From: Bacillus sp. NTK074B
Lineage (GTDB): Bacteria > Bacillota > Bacilli > Bacillales > Bacillaceae_B
Length of the DNA stretch: 64,000 bases
Assembly (NCBI RefSeq): GCF_017303375.1
Contig: NZ_JAFKOH010000004.1
Location: forward strand, 186,001 to 250,000
Direction of reading: 5' to 3'
The first letter of the stretch is position 1. Each line of letters opens with the position of its first letter. This document shows, in pieces, positions 1 to 7,656 of this stretch. Below the pieces are notes generated by a model, which saw only the letters and a program-made list of their open reading frames with translations, did no database searches and had not been told where the DNA came from. A program made the translations under genes and the position numbers.

Positions 1-5
1 TATAT

Positions 6-63
6 CTCCACTCCTTTTTCATAGACTAATAGTAGACGTTGATAGCTAGAAAAAGGAGTGGGG
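6..63 (+). promoter_or_regulatory. Inverted repeat enclosing the Shine-Dalgarno of the first small gene
   Basis: The segment 8-20 (CCACTCCTTTTTC) is perfectly complementary to 49-61 (GAAAAAGGAGTGG); the pairing extends to 6/63 through one G-T wobble. The right arm contains the AAAAAGGAG ribosome binding site of the gene starting at 67, so the transcript could fold and hide it. The loop is 28 nt. Seen directly; translational control is inference. Confidence 0.55.
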
Positions 64-66
64 TTT

Positions 67-204
67 ATGGGAATTACGATCACCATCGGTTTTATCGTCA
101 TACTTGGAATCATTATGAGTATACTTATTTATTTCTTACGGCAGGCATTGGATTCGAATGATTCCAAAAAGGTTGATTCGCGTGATGATGATTTTTCGCA
201 GTGA
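67..204 (+). CDS. Small single-pass membrane protein (45 aa), unrecognised
   Basis: An ATG at 67 follows the AAAAAGGAG ribosome binding site (50-58) and the frame runs 45 codons to TGA at 202-204. Residues about 3-24 are one hydrophobic segment (ITITIGFIVILGIIMSILIY), followed by a short, very polar acidic tail (SNDSKKVDSRDDDF). That fits a one-helix membrane protein with a cytosolic or external tail. I do not recognise the family. It is followed by a terminator at 238-280, so it appears to be a single-gene unit on the plus strand, or the last gene of one that begins before the window. Its ribosome binding site lies in a 13-15 bp stem. Confidence 0.7.
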   Translation: MGITITIGFIVILGIIMSILIYFLRQALDSNDSKKVDSRDDDFSQ

Positions 205-237
205 GGGACTTATAAAAGTAGATAAAAACCGCTAAAT

Positions 238-280
238 AGCCCCGGTATCCTGTGTTTCAAGGACGCCGGGGCTTTTTTTA
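238..280. terminator. Bidirectional Rho-independent terminator
   Basis: AGCCCCGG (238-245) pairs with CCGGGGCT (266-273), with further pairing inside (ATCC/GGA), and is followed on the plus strand by a run of seven T (273-279). It lies between the converging small membrane gene and the helicase gene, whose stop codon is at 278. Confidence 0.85.
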
Positions 281-2530
281 TTCCGTAATCTCCTTCTCCC
301 CAAGCTTCATGGAGCTTGAACAAAGGGGACAAACCTTGGAATCCGTGTCTTCATGGGTTTCCGGCCTCTGCCATGCGATGCACCCAGGGCTTGTGCAAAT
401 CCATGCCAGAATCTTACTTATCTTACCGCTTCTCGCCTTTTTAGATGTCTTCTGTTGGTCCACATGGGGGATCTGTTTGAATAAATCCGCGATAAACCGC
501 GAGGACTTCCGCTGTTCCCCTTGATAATAAGCAGGGGAAGAAATGAATAATCTCTCTTTCGCCCTTGTGATTGCCACATAAGCAAGGCGCCTTTCTTCTT
601 CCACTGCACCGGAGGCCTTCTCTTTTTGATTCGGATCCTTGTAGACCTTATCCTCCAGCTTATTGGCGTTGAGGGCTGAACTGTGGGGGAGATTCCCTTC
701 GATGGCCCCGATTAAAAACACGACAGGGAACTCCAGCCCCTTTGACCTGTGAATCGTCATAAGGGAAACGCTGTCGGTATCCTTATTGCCTCTTTGATTC
801 GAATAGATTTCCTCATATTTTGCTTTCATCTCATCTATGAACGTAATGAAGCTCGAAATCGTTTCAAAGCGCTTTGCCGAACCTTCAAGCTCGTCCAGCA
901 TTTCTTTGATGAGTTCCTTTTGTTCGGTTACGACATGAGATTCCTGGGCATCGATGTATTGATGGTAGAATTCCTTCCGGATACGTTTGATGGCTGTTTC
1001 CGGTGATTGTTCACCGATCGCCTTCAGAAACTTCATCCGCTCCTTGATATTTTTCACCTGGAAAGGCTTAAGCCCTGATAAAGTCGTCAAGTGAATGAGG
1101 GGATACTTCTTTCTCTCTTTCTGTTCTTCTTCCAAAATGTGAGCCATCCCTCGATCCCTTCTAATGAAAAGCGTGGGCAGGATGGATTCCATCGATGAGA
1201 AATTCCTCGGAACAATCGATAATCGTAAGTAATCCACAACCGGTTTCACCGTCCAGTTTTCATAGAAAAGGGAATCCTTCTGATTATAAGGAGTGAAGGG
1301 AATTTCCTTTAGAAGCAACTGCTCGAACACGGCACGGCCGCTGCTCATGGTGCGGTGAAGAACCGTCATGTCCCTGTACGTGTATCCTTCATCTATCAGT
1401 CTTTGAATTTCTTCCGTAATCCAGACGGCTTCTTCATCTGCCGTTGCGGGTCTTGAATATAAAGGCTTTTGACCTTCGATTTTGGTAGCAATCAATTCTT
1501 TTTTCCGTCTTTGTTCATTCCGCCCGATCACTTCATTTCCCAACCCGATAATATAGGCATCTGAACGGTAGTTTTCTTTTAGTGTCACGACTTTCGCATC
1601 AGGAAACTCTTCATCAAAGTCCAAAATGAATTCATTTCGGGCCCCGTTGAAGGTATAGATCGTTTGATCGTCATCCCCCACCACAAACAAGTTCCGGTGA
1701 GCCGCAATCAATTTGATAAGCTCGTATTGTACAAGATTCGTATCCTGGAATTCATCGACCATGACATACTGAAAACGATGCTGAAGAGAAGTCAGCAGGT
1801 TTGGGTTACCCAGTAATAATTGATACGCCTCAGTCAAGATATCATCAAAATCCATTTTATGATTCATACGCTTCCACTCTTCATATTTCAATAGAATGTC
1901 ACGCACTTCTTTTTCTGACTTGGATTTCTGCGGAAGTTCCCTGATATTTTTTTGATTCAATTTATAATGAGAGAGCTTTGCAAGGAGCGTCTCGGCATCA
2001 TAAGGATCATAGATATTCATTTCTCTCTGAATCTGCTTCAAGATGATTTGTTTATATCTCTCATTCCCGATCACTTCCTGTGTATAATGACGGGATCTTA
2101 ATAGATATAAAAACAAAGCATGGAAAGTGCTGGCATGAACCTGTCCCCCATTTTCCGTACCTGGCAGGTTTGAGATCCTCTGCTTCATTTCTTCCGACGC
2201 TTTTTTCGTGAACGTGACGAGTAAAATATTTCTGGGATGAATATCCTTTACCTTCATCAGGTATCCTGCCCTGCAGACAAGCACCGTTGTCTTCCCTGTC
2301 CCTGCACCTGCCAGGGTCAGGCATGGACCTTTCACATGCCGTACCGCTTCCATTTGGGATGCATTCAAGTGGATGCCCGCTTCTTCCAACGTCCGAAAGA
2401 AAAAAGCATCCTCTTCATGGGAGGATATCAGATGATTCGTGGTCTCCCCTTTATGGAGTGGCGCCACGGGGATTTCTTTCTTTTCCGCTTCATATGGATA
2501 AATAGAATAGTTGGTCAATACTTTATTCAA
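278..2530 (-). CDS. yjcD: UvrD/PcrA-superfamily ATP-dependent DNA helicase (YjcD-like)
   Basis: A 750-residue superfamily 1A helicase. Walker A GAGTGKTT is at residues 75-82, just after a Q-motif-like region (LNASQMEAV). Motif II is VDEFQDTN, the GDDDQTIY motif III follows, and motif VI reads YVAITRAKERLF. The C-terminus has a small Cys-rich tail (CTSPGC ... CPLCSSS) that could bind zinc. Size and layout match Bacillus YjcD rather than PcrA, which lacks this tail; that assignment is from family knowledge. Such enzymes unwind DNA 3' to 5' in repair or recombination. It stands alone, converging on the small membrane gene. Confidence 0.88.
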   Translation of the reverse strand: MNKVLTNYSIYPYEAEKKEIPVAPLHKGETTNHLISSHEEDAFFFRTLEEAGIHLNASQMEAVRHVKGPCLTLAGAGTGKTTVLVCRAGYLMKVKDIHPRNILLVTFTKKASEEMKQRISNLPGTENGGQVHASTFHALFLYLLRSRHYTQEVIGNERYKQIILKQIQREMNIYDPYDAETLLAKLSHYKLNQKNIRELPQKSKSEKEVRDILLKYEEWKRMNHKMDFDDILTEAYQLLLGNPNLLTSLQHRFQYVMVDEFQDTNLVQYELIKLIAAHRNLFVVGDDDQTIYTFNGARNEFILDFDEEFPDAKVVTLKENYRSDAYIIGLGNEVIGRNEQRRKKELIATKIEGQKPLYSRPATADEEAVWITEEIQRLIDEGYTYRDMTVLHRTMSSGRAVFEQLLLKEIPFTPYNQKDSLFYENWTVKPVVDYLRLSIVPRNFSSMESILPTLFIRRDRGMAHILEEEQKERKKYPLIHLTTLSGLKPFQVKNIKERMKFLKAIGEQSPETAIKRIRKEFYHQYIDAQESHVVTEQKELIKEMLDELEGSAKRFETISSFITFIDEMKAKYEEIYSNQRGNKDTDSVSLMTIHRSKGLEFPVVFLIGAIEGNLPHSSALNANKLEDKVYKDPNQKEKASGAVEEERRLAYVAITRAKERLFISSPAYYQGEQRKSSRFIADLFKQIPHVDQQKTSKKARSGKISKILAWICTSPGCIAWQRPETHEDTDSKVCPLCSSSMKLGEKEITE

Positions 2531-2650
2531 AGCTCATTCTCCTAGCTTTTCTTTACGATTCATAACCTTCTCATCATAACAAGAGCCCTTTGTGAATAGC
2601 AATGACAATCTCATGGTGGAAGGGATGGACTACTGGATATGTAAATACTG

Positions 2651-2721
2651 TTAAACGATTGTTTAATCCACTGAACCCTAGTAGAATAAATGTTTTGAAG
2701 TACTAAACAAACGTTTGTTTA
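2651..2721. promoter_or_regulatory. Pair of operator-like palindromes (TetR-type spacing)
   Basis: Two dyads lie in the 258-bp divergent gap between the helicase and the small plus-strand gene. TTAAACGATTGTTTAA (2651-2666) has perfect 6-bp arms around GATT. TAAACAAACGTTTGTTTA (2704-2721) is a perfect 18-bp palindrome. Both share the half-site TAAAC. AT-rich palindromes like this are typical of TetR-family operators, but no TetR gene is in the window. Confidence 0.45.
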
Positions 2722-2788
2722 AATTGGATATGCTCCCAGGGGATTAACATATTGTAAAAAAAGGTAATAAAACATTAGGTGATAAACG

Positions 2789-3022
2789 ATGAAACTAACA
2801 AAATGGGGCTTTACCCGTTTCAACAGCATAAAAGCAGAATTCGATCACTTCCCCCACTCCCTTGTCATCCTCAGGAAAATCAGAAACTACTACTTCATCA
2901 ACAAAATCCACTGGTCCCACCTCGATCCCGTCGTCGAAACCCATCATCTTGAACAAATGGAACTCTTAGTCAACCGGGAGATGGATCTGGAGGAGAATTA
3001 TCTTAGGAGGAGATTGGATTGA
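2789..3022 (+). CDS. Hypothetical protein (77 aa)
   Basis: An open frame of 77 codons whose product is rich in charged and aromatic residues (MKLTKWGFTRFNSIKAEF..., ending DLEENYLRRRLD). No membrane segment, signal or known motif is visible. The upstream ribosome binding site is weak (TAGGTGAT, 2777-2784). It lies just downstream of two operator-like palindromes (2651-2721). I do not recognise it; it could be a small regulatory protein or a spurious frame. Confidence 0.45.
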   Translation: MKLTKWGFTRFNSIKAEFDHFPHSLVILRKIRNYYFINKIHWSHLDPVVETHHLEQMELLVNREMDLEENYLRRRLD

Positions 3023-3193
3023 TGAGTGTTTTACTCGTGTCATGAATTAATTTAAAATTAAGAGATTTAAAGTTACCCTCAAAACTTTTGTTAAAAAGAA
3101 TTTGGTGTTTGGATTATCCACTCCTAATTAATGATACTTTGCAGAAGCATAGAGTGGATTGTAGCGGAAGGTGCTCGACTCCCTCGGGAAACA

Positions 3194-3319
3194 ACGAAAA
3201 GCGGAGGCGGCTCGTTCAGCCCCGACAAGCATAAGATGAATGGGCTAAGAAGGCGTTCTTTTGCCTTCTTGGACCATTTAGCTTATGACCTCGAGGGGCT
3301 AGCCGCCGGAGCTGGACAG
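3194..3319. repeat. 126-bp palindromic unit, copy 1
   Basis: Starts ACGAAAAGCGGAGGCGGCT and ends AGCCGCCGGAGCTGGACAG. The arms fold back (AGCCCCGACAAGCATAAG against CTTATGACCTCGAGGGGCT). The central stem is degenerate here: the right side reads TTGGACCATTTAGCTTAT instead of the perfect complement of AAGATGAATGGGCTAAG. Confidence 0.75.
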
Positions 3320-3320
3320 C

Positions 3321-3446
3321 ACGAAAAGCGGAGGCGGCTTGCTCAGCCCCGACAAGCATAAGATGAATGGGCTAAGAAGGCGTTCTTTTGCCTTCTTAGC
3401 CCATTCATCTTATGACCTCGAGGGGCTAGCCGCCGGAGCTGGACAG
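3321..3446. repeat. 126-bp palindromic unit, copy 2
   Basis: Nearly identical to the unit at 3194-3319 but with an intact central stem: AAGATGAATGGGCTAAGAAGG is exactly complementary to CCTTCTTAGCCCATTCATCTT, so the whole unit can form one long hairpin. The two copies are separated by one base, which suggests tandem duplication or insertion of one beside the other. Confidence 0.78.
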
Positions 3447-3673
3447 GTGAGATCCCACAGGCTGAGGAGGCTCAACGCCAGCCCCGCGGAAAGCGAGCAC
3501 CTGCAGCGAAAAGGAACGGTCCACATATAAATAGACCACTCATTCAACGACCATCCCCAAATCATTTCAGATAAGATTTTAAAAAACCAAGAAAAAATAA
3601 GATAAACCGAGATAAACACCTATTCCAATTCTAAAAACACCCAAAACCACACTATATTGATTATTCTGAACAT

Positions 3674-3701
3674 TTGCATTAATTTTATAATTTGTTAATA
3701 T
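3674..3701 (+). promoter_or_regulatory. Possible sigma-A promoter for the structured RNA
   Basis: TTGCAT (3674-3679), a 16-bp spacer, then TAATAT (3696-3701). It sits 45 bp ahead of the first structured unit, in a very AT-rich stretch where chance matches are likely. Confidence 0.35.
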
Positions 3702-3746
3702 ATAATTAATAAATGATTTACAAACACAAACTTTAAAGGAAGGCGT

Positions 3747-3965
3747 GATTCCAATGAAGTGAGCTAGCAAAGCATATCAGCATCACATCTAGCCTTTGAG
3801 ATCGGCCCGTGAAAACTGATTTCAAGATGTGTGGATATGCGGGAATGCGCAATCTTATTTCAGGAGATGATTCCAATGAAGAGTGTAAGCGAAGCATGCT
3901 AACATCATGGTACGCAAGAAGATAGCCCGTGAAAACTATCTTCGTAACATGTGGGCGTGTGGGAA
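3747..3965 (+). ncRNA. Tandem structured-RNA candidate, two ~100-nt units
   Basis: Two units start with the identical box GATTCCAATGAAG (3747-3759 and 3869-3881, offset 122). In unit 1, three nested helices are possible: 3772-3778/3834-3840, 3784-3790/3825-3831 and 3797-3805/3816-3824, with loop CCCGTGAAAA (3806-3815). In unit 2, 3894-3899/3955-3960, 3906-3914/3943-3951 (one mismatch) and 3918-3925/3936-3943 form the same topology, with the same loop (3926-3935). Helix sequences differ while pairing and loop are kept, which is compensatory change. No gene lies between it and the terminator at 4094-4132. I do not recognise the RNA family; a tandem riboswitch-like or free-standing RNA are both possible. 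Confidence 0.5.
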
Positions 3966-4093
3966 AATCAGCGGAAGAGGAAAATAAACTAATAAACCAT
4001 GCAAGACCATTAATTTAAATGTTAAATGAATGTTACGTATGTGTATTAGTAAGAAAGGATAGTAAAGTTAATTGAATAAGGTTTACTTAAGTT

Positions 4094-4132
4094 AAGACGC
4101 TGTTTATGTGGTATAGGCATAAGCAGCGTCTT
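4094..4132. terminator. Hairpin terminator between the RNA candidate and the GNAT gene
   Basis: AAGACGCTGTTTATG (4094-4108) pairs with CATAAGCAGCGTCTT (4118-4132) through 15 positions with one G-T, loop TGGTATAGG. The flanking T tracts are short (TTAAATTT), so efficiency is uncertain; it could serve both strands. Confidence 0.65.
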
Positions 4133-4141
4133 AAATTTGTG

Positions 4142-4687
4142 TCAAAATTCTTCTTTTAATAAAGAGCAGACGGCCGCATCGCAAAAGACGCCTTTTTCAA
4201 ATGCCGCTTTCCTTAAGACCCCTTCAAACGTAAAGCCTGCTTTCTCCAGACTTCTCTTGGATGCCGTATTTTCCGGATCGTAGTACGCTTCTATGCGATT
4301 AAGGGCCATTTCCTCAAATCCGTATCGGAGGATGGGCTGCAATACTTCAGTGATTATCCCTTGCCTCCAATAAGCTGGATGAACCTCAAATCCCACCTCC
4401 GCTTTAAAATGTTCTTTTTCCCATTGATGAAAACCGCAGCTGCCGATGATCTCGTTGGAGCCTTTTAAAGCAATCCCCCACCTGATGCCTTCATTAACAT
4501 GAAACTTTCCGTTCCATTTATCGATGATGTCCCGTGCCTGCTTTTCCTCTTGGAAAGATTCCAAATCATAATAGCGTGTTACTTCATCTTTAGAAAAATA
4601 GTCAAAAACATTGGGAGCATCTCCCTCTTGCATCTGTCGTAAACGGAATCTATCTGTTTCCAAGACCGGAAAAGTTCGTGTCAGCAT
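4142..4687 (-). CDS. GNAT-family N-acetyltransferase (RimJ/RimL type)
   Basis: A 181-residue acetyltransferase of the RimJ/RimL subgroup. The N-terminus LETDRFRLRQM is the usual first strand and helix. The acetyl-CoA binding segment is YWRQGIITEVL, followed by the subgroup signature NRIEAYYDPENTASKRSLEKAGF near the C-terminus. These enzymes transfer acetyl from acetyl-CoA to an amino group (ribosomal protein N-termini, antibiotics or small amines); the substrate cannot be read from sequence. The ATG at 4687 has a good AAAAGGAG ribosome binding site. It is a single-gene unit divergent from the amidohydrolase. Confidence 0.85.
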   Translation of the reverse strand: MLTRTFPVLETDRFRLRQMQEGDAPNVFDYFSKDEVTRYYDLESFQEEKQARDIIDKWNGKFHVNEGIRWGIALKGSNEIIGSCGFHQWEKEHFKAEVGFEVHPAYWRQGIITEVLQPILRYGFEEMALNRIEAYYDPENTASKRSLEKAGFTFEGVLRKAAFEKGVFCDAAVCSLLKEEF

Positions 4688-4842
4688 AGTTCATTCTCCT
4701 TTTCTTATTGTTCTACTTATTAATTCAACACGGGATTTTACAATGCCTTCTTAATCGGGAAAGTTTCATAAAAACACAATTTGTGTTCTTTCCTTTATCT
4801 GGTTACAATCGATATAACAGATAAAAAAGGATGGGAATGGCG

Positions 4843-6450
4843 ATGAAAGCCGATAAAATCATTGTAAGTACTGCTTTATTTACCGGAAATGCAGCTTTCC
4901 CTATAGATGGGTTTGCCGCTGTCAAACGGGATATGATCATAGGGGTTGGCCCCCGTTCTGAGATGGAGGTTCTTAAAGGACCTGGTACTGACGTATGGGA
5001 TGTCGGAAGCCGACTCGTAGCGCCGGGATTTCATGACTTTCATCTTCATTGGTTTTTAGGTGCAATGTTTGAAGGATTTTGCCAATTGACTTTCGGTTCT
5101 ACAGAAGATTTGACGGCAAAAATGGTGGCAGACTATGCAGGAAAGCACCCCGATGAGGAATGGGTGCTCGGGTTCGGTTGGCATCATGTACGCTGGCCGG
5201 GACAGGTGCTCCCCACCCGTCATTCATTGGACCAATATGTCCCACACCGACCCGTCGTTCTCCTGAATGAAGAAGCTCATAGCGCGTGGCTGAATACGGC
5301 CGCCCTGGAGAAATTAGGGATTCACCGGGATTCACCCGAGCCTCCCTTTGGGAAGATTGAAAAAGATAAGAACGGGGATCCTACAGGTTTTTTGTACGAG
5401 ACAGCTGTTAAATACGTGGTGAAAGCCTTCAACTTTGACGAGAAAGTGAAACTCAGATTGATGGATGGGATGCTGAAGAAGGCTTCTTCCTTCGGGGTCA
5501 CTTCCGTTTCCGACATGCTGCCCCTTCCCGGCTATACGTTGGGTGATCCCTCTTTCTATAGGCAGTTTGAGGAAAAAGGGAAGCTCACGACACGCATTCA
5601 TTTTCTGGATGTGATGGACGGAGATCTTGAACGAAGCATCGATTACAGGGATAAGTATCATTCAGATAAGCTTCAATTTTCAGGAGTGAAACAATTCTTG
5701 GATGGGGTCCCCCTTACCTATACCGGGTATTTGCTGCAGCCATATGCTGACCGCCCTGCAGAAACCGGTGGTACCATTTATGAGCCCGAAGTGTACCGCC
5801 AGTTGATAGAGGACGCTGACCGGGAAGGAATCCGGATCCGCCTTCACGCTTGCGGGGATGCGGCAGTACGGATGGGGCTGGATCTGTATGAGCATGTGCA
5901 GCATGTGAATGGAGTACGGGATTCCCGGCATACGATTGAACATATTGAGGTTTGCAGTCCGGATGACTTTGAACGGTTTCAGAAACTCGGGGTCATCGCT
6001 TCCATCCAACCTGAGCACCTTACGTCGGGATCAATGGACACTCATGCCTATCTGGACCGACTCGGAAAAGAACGGGCAAGGTTCACATGGCCAATCGGAT
6101 CCTTGCAGCAGCATAACGCAAGCATCGCGTTCGGCACGGATTATCCGATTGTGGATTTGAATCCTATGCTGGGCCTTTACAGGGCTGTCACCCGTAAGCA
6201 TGAAGATGGTACTCCTTACGGCGGATGGAATCCAAAAGAGAAAATCTCATTGGCGCATGCCCTGATTCATTACACGAAATCGGCTGCTTATGGAAACTTC
6301 AGAGAGAATGATTTAGGAACAATCGAAGAGGGAAAGAAAGCAGATTTGGTCGTGTTGGACCGAAATCCATTCGAAGGGGAGGCAGAGTCTATCCTTGAGA
6401 CAAATGTGTGGTTGACCATGATGGACGGTGAGATCGTGTTTGGAAAGTAG
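4843..6450 (+). CDS. YtcJ-like metal-dependent amidohydrolase
   Basis: About 535 residues of the amidohydrolase_3 / YtcJ family. The N-terminal metal site is FHDFHLHW. Later come HACGDAAV, HTIEHIEV and the catalytic-Asp segment FGTDYP, and the C-terminus has the usual GTIEEGKKADLVVLDRNPF, which closes the small beta-sandwich. Family members hydrolyse amides or cyclic amides on ill-defined substrates. In-frame ATGs occur at 4831, 4837 and 4843; the AAGGATGGG ribosome binding site (4827-4835) overlaps the first, so the third (MKADKIIV) is preferred. Cytosolic, no signal peptide. Confidence 0.85.
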   Translation: MKADKIIVSTALFTGNAAFPIDGFAAVKRDMIIGVGPRSEMEVLKGPGTDVWDVGSRLVAPGFHDFHLHWFLGAMFEGFCQLTFGSTEDLTAKMVADYAGKHPDEEWVLGFGWHHVRWPGQVLPTRHSLDQYVPHRPVVLLNEEAHSAWLNTAALEKLGIHRDSPEPPFGKIEKDKNGDPTGFLYETAVKYVVKAFNFDEKVKLRLMDGMLKKASSFGVTSVSDMLPLPGYTLGDPSFYRQFEEKGKLTTRIHFLDVMDGDLERSIDYRDKYHSDKLQFSGVKQFLDGVPLTYTGYLLQPYADRPAETGGTIYEPEVYRQLIEDADREGIRIRLHACGDAAVRMGLDLYEHVQHVNGVRDSRHTIEHIEVCSPDDFERFQKLGVIASIQPEHLTSGSMDTHAYLDRLGKERARFTWPIGSLQQHNASIAFGTDYPIVDLNPMLGLYRAVTRKHEDGTPYGGWNPKEKISLAHALIHYTKSAAYGNFRENDLGTIEEGKKADLVVLDRNPFEGEAESILETNVWLTMMDGEIVFGK

Positions 6451-6464
6451 CTACGTAACACAAT

Positions 6465-6500
6465 AAAGGTCCGTCCCTCATATATGAGGGACGGACCTTT
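6465..6500. terminator. Perfect 36-bp palindrome, convergent terminator; GTCCGTCCC repeat
   Basis: The left half AAAGGTCCGTCCCTCATA (6465-6482) is exactly complementary to the right half (6483-6500). It lies between the converging amidohydrolase (stop 6450) and DEAD-box gene (stop 6509), where a bidirectional terminator is expected, although the T tracts are short. Its core is the repeated GGTCCGTCCCTC motif of this window. Confidence 0.75.
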
Positions 6501-6508
6501 AACGTATG

Positions 6509-7642
6509 CTATTTTGTTTCCGGGTCCTGCAGGCCCCCGCCTCGTATCGTCTTTTCCTTGAATGGGAGGTTGAGTTCGTTGCTTAGCTTCTCAAGGAAGC
6601 TCAGCTCGCGCTTTGAGACGAGACAGATGACGGTTCCTTCTGCCCCCATCCGTCCGGTCCTTCCTGAACGATGGATATACTGCTTTGTGTCACTCGGGAA
6701 GTCGAAATGGATGACATGTGTAACGTCTGTGATATCCAGACCACGTGCGGCGACATCTGTTGTGAGAAGCATGGACACTTTATCAGAGCGGAAGCGGTCC
6801 AGTGATTGTTTACGCTCCATCTTGTTGGATTCCCCTGCCAGTACTTCGAGCTCGACTCCCTTATATTTAAGTTTCTCTTCCATTTCAGAGAGTTTCTCCA
6901 GTTGATTGAAGAATACAAGTGCCTTGATCCCTTTGAAGTAAGATATGCTTCTGAGGGCTTCCATTTTATCCCGCAATTCACTATACACAAACACGTGGTC
7001 CACTTTCGGATTATCCAGATTCGCTTCCATTTTAATGATTTCATGGTTCTGTAGCAGAGACTGTGCTACCTGTTCTGTTTCATCTGATAATGTTGCAGAG
7101 AAGAATAGAACCTGACGTTCTTTCAGAGTCGATTTAATGATATCCTTCACTTCCCGGATATGTTCTGCTGAGATCATCAAGTCGAATTCGTCCACGACGA
7201 TCGTTTTCACTTCATGCATTTTCAGCTTTTTCATTTTCATCAGTTCGATCATACGTCCGGTAGTTCCGACCACGATATGCGGCTTTTTCTTCAGTTTCTC
7301 TACCTGCTTTTTAATATTTGCTCCACCAATGAAGGCAGCACTCGTTACGTCTGTCCCCTTCGCCCATTTCTGGATTTCCTGGTTGATCTGCATGACCAGT
7401 TCTCTTGATGGAGCAAGGATGACGGCCTGCGCCTGTTTTCTCGACGGATCAATGGCCTGGATAATCGGCAGCAAATAGGCAAGAGTTTTCCCGGTCCCTG
7501 TCGGCGATTCGCATACGACATCCTTCCCTTCCATGATGACCGGCACAACTTTTTCCTGTACAGGAGTAAAGGAAGTAAACCCTGATTCTTCCCAGTTTTT
7601 CTGTAGTGACGGGGAATGTATACTATCTGATATTGAATTCAT
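6509..7642 (-). CDS. yfmL: DEAD-box ATP-dependent RNA helicase (YfmL-like)
   Basis: A compact 377-residue DEAD-box protein: Q-motif GFTSFTPVQE, Walker A SPTGTGKT (residues 46-53), motif Ia PSRELVMQI, motif II VDEFD (DEFD in place of DEAD), motif III FSATL, motif V TTDVAARGLD and motif VI HRSGRTGRMG. The length and absence of a C-terminal RNA-binding extension match Bacillus YfmL, which acts in ribosome assembly; the function is by homology. The ATG at 7642 follows AAAGGACG. Fifteen bases separate it from the upstream sensor kinase gene, so the two may be cotranscribed. Confidence 0.87.
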   Translation of the reverse strand: MNSISDSIHSPSLQKNWEESGFTSFTPVQEKVVPVIMEGKDVVCESPTGTGKTLAYLLPIIQAIDPSRKQAQAVILAPSRELVMQINQEIQKWAKGTDVTSAAFIGGANIKKQVEKLKKKPHIVVGTTGRMIELMKMKKLKMHEVKTIVVDEFDLMISAEHIREVKDIIKSTLKERQVLFFSATLSDETEQVAQSLLQNHEIIKMEANLDNPKVDHVFVYSELRDKMEALRSISYFKGIKALVFFNQLEKLSEMEEKLKYKGVELEVLAGESNKMERKQSLDRFRSDKVSMLLTTDVAARGLDITDVTHVIHFDFPSDTKQYIHRSGRTGRMGAEGTVICLVSKRELSFLEKLSNELNLPFKEKTIRGGGLQDPETK

Positions 7643-7656
7643 TCAATTCGTCCTTT

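Larger units (their letters stand above)
3164..3520. repeat. Composite Bacillus-type palindromic repeat containing two nested palindromic units
   Basis: The outer ends are imperfect inverted repeats (CGGAAGGTGCTCGACTCCC near 3164 and GCGAGCACCTGCAGCG near 3493-3508). The outer sequence resembles a dispersed intergenic repeat I know from many Bacillaceae (GTGAGATCCCACAGGCTGAGGAGGCTC... arm at 3447-3477). Inserted in its middle are two tandem 126-bp units at 3194-3319 and 3321-3446. Frames that span this region are artefacts of the repeats. The 3023-4141 gap contains no convincing gene. Confidence 0.75.

Noticed and set aside
3131..3619. Open frames of 60-76 codons across the repeat block on both strands
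   Set aside because: They lie wholly in palindromic repeats, repeat the same peptide twice and lack ribosome binding sites.
3867..3902. Eleven-codon reading frame MIPMKSVSEAC behind CAGGAG
   Set aside because: The site abuts the ATG and the frame lies in the conserved structured-RNA unit; the matching box in the first unit encodes a different, two-codon frame.
6509..7642. DEFD instead of DEAD as a sign of an inactive helicase
   Set aside because: All other motifs are intact and DEFD is the normal variant for this subgroup, as far as I know.
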